Origin: Chryseobacterium mucoviscidosis
GTDB taxonomy: Bacteria; Bacteroidota; Bacteroidia; Flavobacteriales; Weeksellaceae
DNA length: 64,000 bases
Direction: 5' to 3'
Assembly (NCBI RefSeq): GCF_002177115.1
Contig: NZ_MVAG01000080.1
Coordinates: 1-64,000 of the forward strand
Positions within the stretch are counted from its first letter, which is position 1. The number at the start of each line of letters is the position of its first letter. Shown one piece after another: positions 44,419 through 51,978 of the stretch. The position numbers and the translations under genes are program-made. The notes beneath the pieces are model-generated. The model was given only the letters and a program-made list of their open reading frames with translations. It was not told the origin of the DNA and ran no database searches.

Positions 44419-44499
44419 CCATAGAAATCAGTGAGAAACAAACAATTAAAACAACAGAATAGAACAAAGTTACAAAACTGATTTCAAAAATTACCAGAT

Positions 44500-44567
44500 A
44501 AAACGGAAGAAAACTCCGGGTTGGGAAGCAGATGTTTCTCTTCCGTTTTTGAAGGTTCACTTCCCAA
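44500..44567 (+). ncRNA. Structured 5' leader with interleaved hairpin arms
   Basis: AAAACGGAAGA (44500-44510) pairs with TCTTCCGTTTT (44539-44549). TTGGGAAG (44521-44528), inside that loop, pairs with CTTCCCAA (44560-44567) outside it. The two helices form a pseudoknot or mutually exclusive states, as in attenuators. Whether this is a leader of the 75-aa gene or an independent RNA is not known. Confidence 0.4.
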
Positions 44568-44670
44568 AAAAAATTTAAGAAGCGCTTCGAAAATTTTAAC
44601 AGTGTACAGCTCGGGATTTATCTCCTGAGAGGAAGAAAAATTATCCAAACTCTTATAAAATTTTTAAAAA

Positions 44671-44898
44671 ATGTTAAACTTAATATTAATGCTAATCTCA
44701 TTAGCGTTCGGGAATAATAATGCCAATACATCATGCAATAACAATGGAAATAATAATAACGGACAGCCAACCACTCAATTGGTAGATCCGGGAACAGGAA
44801 CTGATCCGGGAGACGGAGTCGATCCGGATGGACCGGGAAGCGGTGGACCAGTTGGAGGAAATACAGGACAACTTCCACCTCCTTTTACCAATCCATAA
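44671..44898 (+). CDS. Small secreted Asn/Gly/Pro-rich protein
   Basis: A 75-aa product with a short hydrophobic N-terminus (MLNLILMLISLAFG) that may be a signal peptide or anchor. It is followed by a low-complexity chain: NNNANTSCNNNGNNNNGQ, then PGTGTDPGDGVDPDGPGSGG, ending PPPFTNP. No domain is recognised. A very good terminator 9 nt after the stop and the structured leader upstream support a real transcript. It lies immediately before the histidine kinase gene. An overlapping minus-strand frame (44618-44878) is less likely. Confidence 0.6.
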   Translation: MLNLILMLISLAFGNNNANTSCNNNGNNNNGQPTTQLVDPGTGTDPGDGVDPDGPGSGGPVGGNTGQLPPPFTNP

Positions 44899-44906
44899 TT
44901 TAATAC

Positions 44907-44938
44907 AGGACAGATTGCATAAATCTGTCCTTTTGTTT
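44907..44938 (+). terminator. Intrinsic terminator
   Basis: A 10-bp perfect stem AGGACAGATT/AATCTGTCCT, 5-nt loop, then TTTGTTTT. It separates the small secreted gene from the histidine kinase gene. Confidence 0.9.
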
Positions 44939-44945
44939 TACTTTG
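44938..44945 (+). promoter_or_regulatory. -7-like box TTACTTTG before the histidine kinase
   Basis: The same octamer as at 44411-44418, 19 nt before the kinase ATG and overlapping the terminator tail. Confidence 0.4.
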
Positions 44946-44964
44946 TAAAAACTAAATCCAATCC

Positions 44965-46605
44965 ATGAAAAATTTTTTCCTAATAACTATACTACTTATA
45001 ATAAGTTCATGTAAAAGAGATAATAAAAAAACTGAAGATAATGTAAATTTTCAGAAAGCATTCATTTGTAGAGAATCACAATCCTATGACTCCGCTTTTT
45101 ATTATTACAATTTAGCAAAAAACGACTTAATTACAATTAATGATTCTGTAGGAACAGCAAGATCATTAATTAATATGGGAATGATCCAAACAAAAAAAGG
45201 AGATTTTTTAGGTGGAATTGAATCCTCTCTCGAAGCAAATAAATATATTAAGAAAAAGGATGATAAAATCAACAAAAATTTACTTGCAACAAATTATAAT
45301 AATTTAGCAATCTCATCTAATGCACTCCGAAATTTCAATGATGCACTCTCTTTTTATCTCATTGCAATCAAATATGTTGAAGGAAAAGAAAACACATATA
45401 TTTGCTATAATAACATTGGTGATTTACTTATAACATTAGATAGCCTTAAGTTAGCTAAGACATATTTAGAAAAAGCAACTCTTGCAGATAGTGCGGTTAA
45501 TTATTCCAGAGCAATAAATAACTTAGCAAAAGCTAAATATCTTGATGACAAAAACTACAATCCATTACCCGAGTTTTATAAAGCTTTAGAAATAAGACAA
45601 AAAAATAACGATGGAGAGGGATTAAATTCAAGTTTCGAAACTTTATCAACATACTATTATGATAAAGACAAAAAGTTGTCTTTAGAGTACGCACAAAAAA
45701 TGCTTAAAGAAGCAATACAAAATAATAGTCCAGATGATCAGATAACGGCACTAAGAAGAATCATAACTTTACAGCCTGAAAAATATCTTTCAAATTTTAA
45801 CAAGTTTGATTCCCTCAATTATAATTTACAAACCATAAGAAATAAGCATAAAAGCCAATTTGCAATGGTAAGATATGATGTGGCACAAAAAGATGCAGAA
45901 AATCAGAGATTAATTTCACAAGGCTTAATAAAGAGCGCAGGAATTTCTGCTTTAATTTTATTATTATTAGGCACTACATATTGGTACATAAAAAGACAAA
46001 AACAATTAAAACAAGTAAAAGAAATCGAAGTCAAAAACACCCAGCTCAAAATGTCGAAAAAAGTGCATGATGTGGTTGCGAATGGATTGTACCATATGAT
46101 GATTGATGTTCAGAACAATCCTGAAATGGATAAGACCAAGATTCTTAATAATATCGAAAAGATGTACGAAGAATCCAGAGATATTTCTCACGAAAATATC
46201 GCTGAAAAGGATTTTGCACAGCGCTTTATTAATATGATTACCTCCTACTCTTCTGAAGAAGTAAAAGTTCTGCCGGTAAGTTATAAAGAAAGCATTTGGG
46301 AAAACATTCCTTACAACACACAGCTCGAGCTGTACTACATCATAAGGGAAATTCTTGTGAACATGAAAAAACACAGCAAAGCTCAGCGTGCATCTGTAAA
46401 ATTTGAAAAAAATGATAAAAATTTAACCATCAGATATACCGATAACGGCGTAGGAATCGATGATCTGGAGCAGCAAAAAGGCACAGGAATCCATAATACG
46501 GAAAACCGTATTGAAAGCATTGGAGGAGATATTACTTTTGAAAAAAATCCAACAGGTGGATTAATTATTGAGATAACCATACCAATACAATCGAAATATG
46601 TTTAA
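44965..46605 (+). CDS. TPR-lipoprotein sensor histidine kinase
   Basis: A 546-aa kinase. Lipobox IISSC (Cys16) suggests a lipid-anchored N-terminus; residues 30-290 are TPR-like helices facing the periplasm. One TM helix follows (about 323-341), then a coiled linker and a HisKA_3-like dimerisation helix with His368 (KKVHDVVANGLYHMM). The ATPase domain has N-box REILVNMKKHSKA (Asn466), G1 DNGVGID (493-499) and G2 GTGIHNTENRIESIGG (506-521). It overlaps the response-regulator gene by 8 nt. The input signal is unknown. The N-terminal half of the gene is distinctly more AT-rich than the kinase half. Confidence 0.92.
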   Translation: MKNFFLITILLIISSCKRDNKKTEDNVNFQKAFICRESQSYDSAFYYYNLAKNDLITINDSVGTARSLINMGMIQTKKGDFLGGIESSLEANKYIKKKDDKINKNLLATNYNNLAISSNALRNFNDALSFYLIAIKYVEGKENTYICYNNIGDLLITLDSLKLAKTYLEKATLADSAVNYSRAINNLAKAKYLDDKNYNPLPEFYKALEIRQKNNDGEGLNSSFETLSTYYYDKDKKLSLEYAQKMLKEAIQNNSPDDQITALRRIITLQPEKYLSNFNKFDSLNYNLQTIRNKHKSQFAMVRYDVAQKDAENQRLISQGLIKSAGISALILLLLGTTYWYIKRQKQLKQVKEIEVKNTQLKMSKKVHDVVANGLYHMMIDVQNNPEMDKTKILNNIEKMYEESRDISHENIAEKDFAQRFINMITSYSSEEVKVLPVSYKESIWENIPYNTQLELYYIIREILVNMKKHSKAQRASVKFEKNDKNLTIRYTDNGVGIDDLEQQKGTGIHNTENRIESIGGDITFEKNPTGGLIIEITIPIQSKYV

Positions 46606-47257
46606 AAAAGTACTGATAGCCGAAGACCATGAAGTCAGAAATTTAGGAGTGGTAAATGCCCTTACCGAATTACAGATTCCGCATTTTGATTTTGTAAATT
46701 ATTGTGATGATGCCCTGCAAAAAATAAAAGCCGCTGCAACTGCTGATTCCTATGATCTGCTGATTACAGATCTGTCCTTTGATGAAGATCATATTGAACA
46801 GAAAGTCAATTCCGGTCAACAGCTCATTGAAGAAGTCAGAAAAATTCAGCCCAGCCTGAAAGTAATAGCCTTTTCCATTGAGAAGAAACCGAAGATTATT
46901 GATGATCTTTTTAAAATACACAACATCAATGGTTTTGTAAGCAAGGGAAGAAATGACGGAAAAGATCTCAGAAGCACCATTAAAAAAGTTTTTTCCGGAG
47001 AAACCGTTATTCCGCAGGAGATTTTAAATTCCATAAGAAATACGTCTTTCGAATTTACAGAATACGATGTTACGCTTATTGAGCTCCTCGCCAAAGGATG
47101 GAAACAGGGCGACATTGAAAAGTATTTTAAAGAAAATAAAATTACGCCCGACAGCAAAAGCGCCATCGAAAAAAGACTGAATGATCTCCGCTACGAACTG
47201 GGAGCCAAAAACAACATCGAACTTGTTGTGATGTGCAAAGACATCGGCATCATCTAA
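46598..47257 (+). CDS. Response regulator, REC plus LuxR-like HTH
   Basis: A 219-aa regulator. The receiver domain has the acidic pair Glu9/Asp10, the phosphoacceptor Asp58 (DLLITDLSFD) and Lys116 (FVSKGRND). After a linker, residues about 150-215 form a four-helix DNA-binding domain related to LuxR/NarL (YDVTLIELLAKGWKQGDIEKYF, SAIEKRLNDLRYELG). It is translationally coupled to the kinase. Regulators of this class bind short inverted repeats; the TACGG-N4-CCGTA repeats on both sides of the gene pair are the natural candidate sites. No target is proven. Confidence 0.93.
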   Translation: MFKKVLIAEDHEVRNLGVVNALTELQIPHFDFVNYCDDALQKIKAAATADSYDLLITDLSFDEDHIEQKVNSGQQLIEEVRKIQPSLKVIAFSIEKKPKIIDDLFKIHNINGFVSKGRNDGKDLRSTIKKVFSGETVIPQEILNSIRNTSFEFTEYDVTLIELLAKGWKQGDIEKYFKENKITPDSKSAIEKRLNDLRYELGAKNNIELVVMCKDIGII

Positions 47258-47329
47258 ATGCTATACTTCATCGAAAAACTAATAGCCTTTCAGAGATTCT
47301 GGAAGGTTTTTTTATTAAATATTCTGCGT

Positions 47330-47345
47330 TTACGGTTTTCCGTAA
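47330..47345. promoter_or_regulatory. Inverted repeat TTACGGTTTTCCGTAA, candidate operator
   Basis: 6-bp half-sites around TTTT. It contains the same 14-mer as at 44330-44343 and is centred 33 bp from the -7 box centre, a typical activator position. Confidence 0.65.
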
Positions 47346-47366
47346 CGGATCGAAAATTAATGCTCA

Positions 47367-47374
47367 TATTTTTG
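47367..47374 (+). promoter_or_regulatory. -7 box TATTTTTG
   Basis: Exact TAnnTTTG match 29 nt before the ATG at 47404. Confidence 0.6.
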
Positions 47375-47403
47375 AAATGTAAAAACAACTAAAAATTATC
47401 CGC

Positions 47404-47715
47404 ATGAAAAAAATACTATTAACAGGAGTATTAGGTTTAGGATTATTGTTGCCGACAACCATATCCGCATCAGCAGACCATAGCAACTCAAAAGCAACTA
47501 CCGAATTTTTCTCTAAAAAAACAAAGAAATCTAAAGCGAAGAAAAGCAGAAAAACAAAGAGAAGCAAAACCAGAAGCTCCAGAACTTATTCTCAAAGCAA
47601 AAGATGTACGTATAACGGAAAGCAATTATTCGTTGGATCGAGAGGAGGATGTTATTATTACTCCGGAAACAGCAAAGAATACGTAGATAGATCTTACTGT
47701 TCCGGCTGTAACTAA
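47404..47715 (+). CDS. Small basic secreted protein
   Basis: A 103-aa protein with a clear signal peptide (MKKILLTGVLGLGLLLPTTI, ending near SASA). The mature part has a Lys/Arg/Ser-rich middle (KKTKKSKAKKSRKTKRSK...) and a Cys-containing C-terminus (RCTYNGKQLFVGSRGGCYYY... EYVDRSYCSGC). The GSRGGCYYY-x-NS-K-YV-R pattern resembles the short basic-adaptor-like (GPRGG-YY) motif seen in flavobacterial secreted proteins; this is a recollection, not a search. It is the first gene of a four-gene operon behind the operator candidate. Confidence 0.75.
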   Translation: MKKILLTGVLGLGLLLPTTISASADHSNSKATTEFFSKKTKKSKAKKSRKTKRSKTRSSRTYSQSKRCTYNGKQLFVGSRGGCYYYSGNSKEYVDRSYCSGCN

Positions 47716-47742
47716 ATGTAGAAATCCTAAAAACCAACAACC

Positions 47743-48081
47743 ATGGGAAAATTCGTCATCACACAAAGAGTCAACAAAGAGTATCAGTTTAATCTGAAAG
47801 CCGCAAACGGTGAAATTATTTTAACAAGCGAAGGCTACGTTCAGAAAGCATCCTGTATAAAAGGAATTGAATCTGTAAAAATTAATTCTCAGGACGATTC
47901 CAGATACGACAGAAGAGAGGCGGTGAACAAGAAAGATTATTTCGTACTGAAAGCAAGAAACGGCGAAATCATTGGGAAAAGTCAGCTTTACAGCACAAAA
48001 TCCGGAATGGAAAACGGCATTGCTTCCGTAAAACAGAATGCTCCGAAAGCAGAAATTACAGATGAAACTTTAAAGAAATAA
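47743..48081 (+). CDS. DUF1508 (YegP-like) protein
   Basis: A 112-aa protein with two DUF1508 repeats: about 3-52 (KEYQFNLKAANGEIILTSEGYVQKASCIKGIESVK) and 61-103 (KKDYFVLKARNGEIIGKSQLYSTKSGMENGIASVK). YegP-like proteins are small dimers with no firm function. The gene lies 27 nt after the secreted-protein gene and 4 nt before the nuclease gene, so co-transcription is likely. A cytosolic location is expected. Confidence 0.9.
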   Translation: MGKFVITQRVNKEYQFNLKAANGEIILTSEGYVQKASCIKGIESVKINSQDDSRYDRREAVNKKDYFVLKARNGEIIGKSQLYSTKSGMENGIASVKQNAPKAEITDETLKK

Positions 48082-48085
48082 AATC

Positions 48086-49156
48086 ATGGATCTTAAAATT
48101 AAACTGGAACAGCTTCACCAGAAAGTAATCGGGCTAAAAGACCAGATCGGAACAGAAGAAGCCACAAAAAATGCTTTTGTGATGCCTTTTATTCAGATTT
48201 TAGGCTATGATATTTTTAATCCTACAGAAGTGGTTCCCGAACACGTTTGCGACATCGGAACCAAGAAAGGTGAAAAAGTAGATTATGTCATCAAAAACAA
48301 TGACGAGCCTATTTTCATCATCGAATGCAAACACTGGAAAGAAAGTGCAGATGCCCACAATTCTCAGCTTCACAGATATTATCATGTTTCCAAAACACGA
48401 TTTGGGGTTTTAACAAATGGGATTGTTTACAATTTCTACACGGATCTGGAAAAGCCCAATATTATGGATGAAAAGCCGTTTTTCACCATCAATATTGAAG
48501 ATCTGAAAGACAGTTCCATCAAAATTCTGGAAAGCTTCACCAAAAAAGACTACAATCTGGAAAGCATTCTGGATTCTGCGGAAGCATTGAAATACATCAA
48601 AGCCATCAGAAAAGAATTCGAAAAGGAAATTGAAAATCCGTCCGATGAACTGGTAAAACTTCTTGTGAACCGTTTCTTCGAAAAGCCGTTAACAGCAAAC
48701 CGAATGGTCTCGTTTAAAGAATACGCCAAAAAAGCATTAACGACTTCTATTAATGAATCCATCAGTTTCAGACTAAAATCTGCTTTAAGCATTAATGAAC
48801 AGATCGAACAGCGGGAAGATGATGTAAAAACTTCGCAGCCCATCCATGAAACCAGCGAGTCTAAAATTGTAACCACGGAAGAAGAATTGGAAGGCTTCCA
48901 GATTGTAAAAGCTATTCTGCGGGAGAAAATACCTTCTTCAAGAATTGCTTACAGAGATACCCTTTCTTACTTCGGAATTTTACTCGACGACAACAACCGT
49001 AAGCCGCTTTGCAGACTGCATTTTAATACCGCCAATAAATATCTGGAGACTTTCCACAACGGAAAAGATGCCGGAGAAAAAGTTTTATTAAACAGTCTGG
49101 ATGAAATCTACAACTACAGAAATCAGCTTCATCAGACATTAGAAAATTATAATTAA
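48086..49156 (+). CDS. PD-(D/E)XK nuclease related to type I restriction R-subunit N-terminus
   Basis: A 356-aa protein. The N-terminal ~150 residues have the HsdR_N nuclease layout: Glu in TEEATKNAFVMPFIQILGYD, Asp66 in KVDYVI, Glu80-Cys-Lys82 (IIECKHW) and a QxxxY motif (QLHRY, 94-98). There is no helicase domain, unlike real HsdR. A helical middle and a C-terminal domain (about 268-356, ILREKIPSSRIAYRDTLSYFGILLDDNNRKPLCRLHF) follow. No methylase or specificity subunit is near. It may be a stand-alone defence or repair nuclease; its operon partners are a YegP-like and two exported proteins. Confidence 0.85.
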   Translation: MDLKIKLEQLHQKVIGLKDQIGTEEATKNAFVMPFIQILGYDIFNPTEVVPEHVCDIGTKKGEKVDYVIKNNDEPIFIIECKHWKESADAHNSQLHRYYHVSKTRFGVLTNGIVYNFYTDLEKPNIMDEKPFFTINIEDLKDSSIKILESFTKKDYNLESILDSAEALKYIKAIRKEFEKEIENPSDELVKLLVNRFFEKPLTANRMVSFKEYAKKALTTSINESISFRLKSALSINEQIEQREDDVKTSQPIHETSESKIVTTEEELEGFQIVKAILREKIPSSRIAYRDTLSYFGILLDDNNRKPLCRLHFNTANKYLETFHNGKDAGEKVLLNSLDEIYNYRNQLHQTLENYN

Positions 49157-49158
49157 TC

Positions 49159-49683
49159 ATGAAAAAACTAATGCCATTCATCATAATCGCCTTCGGTTCT
49201 TTTCTTTTAAACTCGTGCTTTAAAGCAAACGACAATATAGGACACGAAGGAAGATGTACAGGTTCTGCCAATTGTACAGCCTGTTCCAACTGTTCGCGGT
49301 GCGGACATTGCAGCAGCGGCGGAACCTGCGGAGTTTGCGGAGGCGGCTCTTCAGAAAGTTATTCTTCCGGCAGAAGTTCAATTAGGAAAAGAAAAATCAA
49401 GAAACACACTGCTTCCGATTACTACACTTCTTCAAAAACAAAATCCAATAAACCTCAAAAAATTATTATTGATGAGGTAAACGTAGACCTTAGTTCCAAC
49501 CGATACATTACCGGAATTGCCACCACCAATATTTACAAAAAGCCATCTCTGAAATCTCCCGTTCTAGTAAGAGTTTACAAAAACGAAAAGCTGATTCCAC
49601 TTTCCAAAGAAGGTTCATGGTACAAAATAAAGGTAAAATCTTCCGGCAAGAAAGGGTATGTTTTTTATAAGGATGTGAAGTAA
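49159..49683 (+). CDS. Cys-rich lipoprotein with C-terminal SH3-like domain
   Basis: A 174-aa predicted lipoprotein: signal MKKLMPFIIIAFGSFLLNS with lipobox LLNSC (Cys20). Residues 33-61 form a dense Cys motif (RCTGSANCTACSNCSRCGHC, then GGTCGVCGGG) with CxxC-type spacing that could bind metal or form disulfides. A basic Ser-rich linker leads to a bacterial SH3 domain (about 110-174: GIATTNIYKKPSLKSPVLVRVYK... GSWYKIKV... GYVFYKDVK), as in cell-wall-binding proteins. It starts 2 nt after the nuclease stop and is the last gene of the operon. Confidence 0.82.
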   Translation: MKKLMPFIIIAFGSFLLNSCFKANDNIGHEGRCTGSANCTACSNCSRCGHCSSGGTCGVCGGGSSESYSSGRSSIRKRKIKKHTASDYYTSSKTKSNKPQKIIIDEVNVDLSSNRYITGIATTNIYKKPSLKSPVLVRVYKNEKLIPLSKEGSWYKIKVKSSGKKGYVFYKDVK

Positions 49684-49795
49684 TATCAATCTTAAATGAA
49701 TCGAATTATTAAAAATAAAAATCTTTGATTTTCTTGCGCCTTAAAAAAGCTGAATTTTAGTAAACTTTGCGTCTTGACGAAAAATCCAACAACAA

Positions 49796-49824
49796 AAAAG
49801 CGAAGAATCAATTCCTCGCTTTTC
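49796..49824. terminator. Bidirectional terminator
   Basis: AAAAGCGA.GAA/TTC.TCGCTTTT stem with one mismatch and a TCAA loop, A-run left and T-run right, between the converging SH3 and acetyltransferase genes. Confidence 0.8.
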
Positions 49825-49825
49825 T

Positions 49826-50275
49826 TTATTTTCTGAGCATTTCCGTGTGCGGAATGTCGTCTTCCAGATATTTTTTACCGGTGTCTTCAAACCCGAAATC
49901 TCCATAAAATTTCAGCAGATAATCCTGCGCAGAAATCCTGATTTCAGAAGTGTGGAAACGGTTTTCGATGGTTTCAACCGCATATTGGATCAATTGCCTG
50001 CCTAAGCTTTTTCCTCTTGCCTTTTCTGTGGTTAAAACCCTTCCTATTGAAGCCTCATCATATTTTATTCCTTTATCGAAAATCCTGCAGTTTGCCAAAA
50101 CTTCGCCGTCTTCTTCTGCCCAGATGTGAACTGCTTTCTGATCATAACCGTCTAAATCCGGATAAGGACAGTTCTGCTCCACTACAAAAACATCAATTCG
50201 GGCTTTTAAAACCGCATACAGTTCAGGAACCGTAAATTCGTCAAACGTTTTTATTTTCCAGACAATATTACTCAT
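49826..50275 (-). CDS. GNAT acetyltransferase, ElaA-like
   Basis: A 149-aa GNAT protein. The ElaA pattern is clear: LYAVLKARIDVFVVEQNCPYPDLDGYDQ at the start, acetyl-CoA loop GRVLTTEKARGKSLGRQLIQ, and AQDYLLKFYGDFGFEDTG near the end. The substrate is unknown. The frame extends one codon to a TTG at 50278; the ATG at 50275 is taken as start. It overlaps the end of engB by 8 nt, which implies translational coupling. Confidence 0.88.
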   Translation of the reverse strand: MSNIVWKIKTFDEFTVPELYAVLKARIDVFVVEQNCPYPDLDGYDQKAVHIWAEEDGEVLANCRIFDKGIKYDEASIGRVLTTEKARGKSLGRQLIQYAVETIENRFHTSEIRISAQDYLLKFYGDFGFEDTGKKYLEDDIPHTEMLRK

Positions 50276-50891
50276 CAAAGCTTACATTATTATTAATCAA
50301 AAATTCATTGGTTTTCTGGATAAAACTTAAAATTTCATCACCACCCTCCTTCTTTTCTGCTGAGGTTACATATAATTCCGGCAGATCTTCCCATGTTTTA
50401 TGAAGCTCTGCTTTATAATCCTCCACATTTTTAATCACAACATTCGGCTTCAGCTTATCTGCTTTTGTAAACACGATAGAAAACGGAACGCCGCTTTCAC
50501 CGCACCACTGGATAAATTCCAGATCAATATTTTGCGGTTTGTGTCTGGAATCTACCAGAACAAAAAGATTAACCAGATTTCTTCGGTTCAGAATATAATT
50601 GGTGATCAGTTTTTCAAAATCCTTTCTGATCGATTTCGAAACTTTTGCATATCCGTAACCCGGCAAATCCGTAAGATACCAGTTTTCGTTCACTAAGAAA
50701 TGGTTGATAAGCTGTGTCTTTCCCGGAGTCTGGGACGTTTTAGCCAGATCTTTATGATTCATCATTGCATTGATGAGCGAAGACTTTCCTACATTCGATC
50801 TTCCGATGAAAGCATACTCAGGAAGATTCGGTTCCGGGCAATCCTGCCATTTTCCGCTGCTCTTTACAAATGTTGCTGTTTTAATAACCAT
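50268..50891 (-). CDS. engB: Ribosome biogenesis GTPase YihA/YsxC
   Basis: A 207-aa essential GTPase needed for late 50S assembly. Motifs: G1 GRSNVGKSS (30-38), G2 region KTSQTPGKTQLINHF, G3 DLPGYGYAKV, G4 TKADKL and G5-like YVTSAEKKEG. Length is normal for the family. The gene overlaps elaA-like downstream and follows the alpha/beta hydrolase terminator. No unusual features. Confidence 0.97.
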   Translation of the reverse strand: MVIKTATFVKSSGKWQDCPEPNLPEYAFIGRSNVGKSSLINAMMNHKDLAKTSQTPGKTQLINHFLVNENWYLTDLPGYGYAKVSKSIRKDFEKLITNYILNRRNLVNLFVLVDSRHKPQNIDLEFIQWCGESGVPFSIVFTKADKLKPNVVIKNVEDYKAELHKTWEDLPELYVTSAEKKEGGDEILSFIQKTNEFLINNNVSFDE

Positions 50892-50909
50892 TTTGTTGAA
50901 TATTTTTAG

Positions 50910-50943
50910 AAAAACAAACCATTAAGAAAAGCTCTTAATGGTT
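50910..50943 (-). terminator. Terminator of the alpha/beta hydrolase gene
   Basis: AACCATTAAG/CTTAATGGTT 10-bp perfect stem, 7-nt loop; on the minus strand followed by TGTTTTTC. Confidence 0.8.
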
Positions 50944-50958
50944 ATTTTATATTGTTTT

Positions 50959-51720
50959 TTAAACTTTATCTTTTACCCAGTTATAAAGAATTTCATTGAA
51001 TTCATCGGGTTTTTCCATCATCGCTGCATGACCGCAGTGATCGATCCAGAACAGATCTGAATTCGGAATAAATTTGTGCATATCTTCCGCAACTTCAGGA
51101 GGCGTTACATTATCCTGTTTCCCCCAGATCAGGCACGTAGGTGTTTTAATCTTCGGCAGATCGTTCAGCATATTGTGTTTAATGGCACTTCTTGCCAACA
51201 TTACGGTTTTTATACCCTTCATTCGATCATTTACCACGGCAAAAACCTCGTCTACCAGATCTTCGGTCGCTACGGAAGGATCATAGAAAACCTCCTCAGT
51301 CTTCTTTCTTATATAGGAACGGTCATTCTTTCTCGGAAAACTGTCCCCGAAAGTTCTTTCATAAAGCCCTGAACTTCCCGTAAGAACAAGATTCTTAATT
51401 AAATCCGGTCTTGCCAGTGTAAGAATAAGACCGACATGACCGCCCATGGAATTTCCAACAATCGTTACAGGACCTTCAATATGGGTTTCTATAAATTTAG
51501 CAATATATTTTGCTAATGTCGTAAGATTAGTATTGAGTACCGGCAAATCGTAGATCGGCAACTGAGGAACATATACCTTGAATCCTCTGTCTGAAAAAAA
51601 ATCTACCATCTTATCGAAATTACTCAAACCACCCATTAACCCGTGCAACAGCACCAATGGATGTCCTTCCCCCGCTTCTACGAAAGTATATTTCTTTTCT
51701 TTTTTTGTACTAAATATCAT
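50959..51720 (-). CDS. Alpha/beta-fold hydrolase
   Basis: About 253 aa from ATG at 51720 (MIFSTKKEKKYTF); the longer open frame (to 51765) has an implausible N-terminus. The oxyanion HGLMGG, nucleophile elbow GNSMGGH (Ser91), an acid in IWGKQDNVTPPEV and His in DHCGHAAMMEKP form the standard triad. It resembles esterase/lactonase-type hydrolases; the substrate is unknown. It is divergent from the dcw cluster across 272 bp. Confidence 0.88.
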   Translation of the reverse strand: MIFSTKKEKKYTFVEAGEGHPLVLLHGLMGGLSNFDKMVDFFSDRGFKVYVPQLPIYDLPVLNTNLTTLAKYIAKFIETHIEGPVTIVGNSMGGHVGLILTLARPDLIKNLVLTGSSGLYERTFGDSFPRKNDRSYIRKKTEEVFYDPSVATEDLVDEVFAVVNDRMKGIKTVMLARSAIKHNMLNDLPKIKTPTCLIWGKQDNVTPPEVAEDMHKFIPNSDLFWIDHCGHAAMMEKPDEFNEILYNWVKDKV

Positions 51721-51944
51721 AAAATGCCTTAATAAAGCCTTGCAAAAATACAAATTAAACCTCAAAAATATTTTGATTACCCTAATTTAAAATAAAAATA
51801 ATATATCAAACTCTTTTTTAAAGTTTTTTTTAAAAATCTATTTATTATGGCGTAAATAAGAGGTTTATCAACGTCCAACATATCAACCTTTTACACCATC
51901 GAAATTAAATCTTTAATAAAACTTATTAACATTAAGGTAAAAAG

Positions 51945-51959
51945 TGGGAAAAAGTGGGA
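51945..51959 (+). promoter_or_regulatory. MraZ operator, two TGGGA repeats
   Basis: TGGGA at 51945-51949 and 51955-51959, separated by 5 nt (10-bp repeat), matching the TGGGN-N5 array known for MraZ autoregulation in other bacteria. It lies 20-34 nt upstream of the -7 box, over the -33 region. Confidence 0.75.
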
Positions 51960-51978
51960 GATTTTAGAAATTATTATA

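Larger units (their letters stand above)
44287..44670. other. Regulatory/leader region of the two-component locus
   Basis: These 384 bp hold no gene on either strand. Left to right they contain the minus-strand -7 box (44300-44307), the shared inverted repeat (44330-44343), three 11-bp direct repeats (44355-44387), a plus-strand -7-like box TTACTTTG (44411-44418), two interleaved hairpins (44500-44567), a GAAGCGCTTC palindrome (44579-44588) and a small hairpin (44610-44629). Confidence 0.6.

Noticed and set aside
44618..44878. 86-codon minus-strand frame
   Set aside because: Opposite the 75-aa exported protein, which has better signals (hydrophobic N-terminus, terminator 9 nt downstream).
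43480..49683. Genomic island or prophage
   Set aside because: No integrase, tRNA, phage structural gene or attachment repeats were seen; only unusual gene content.
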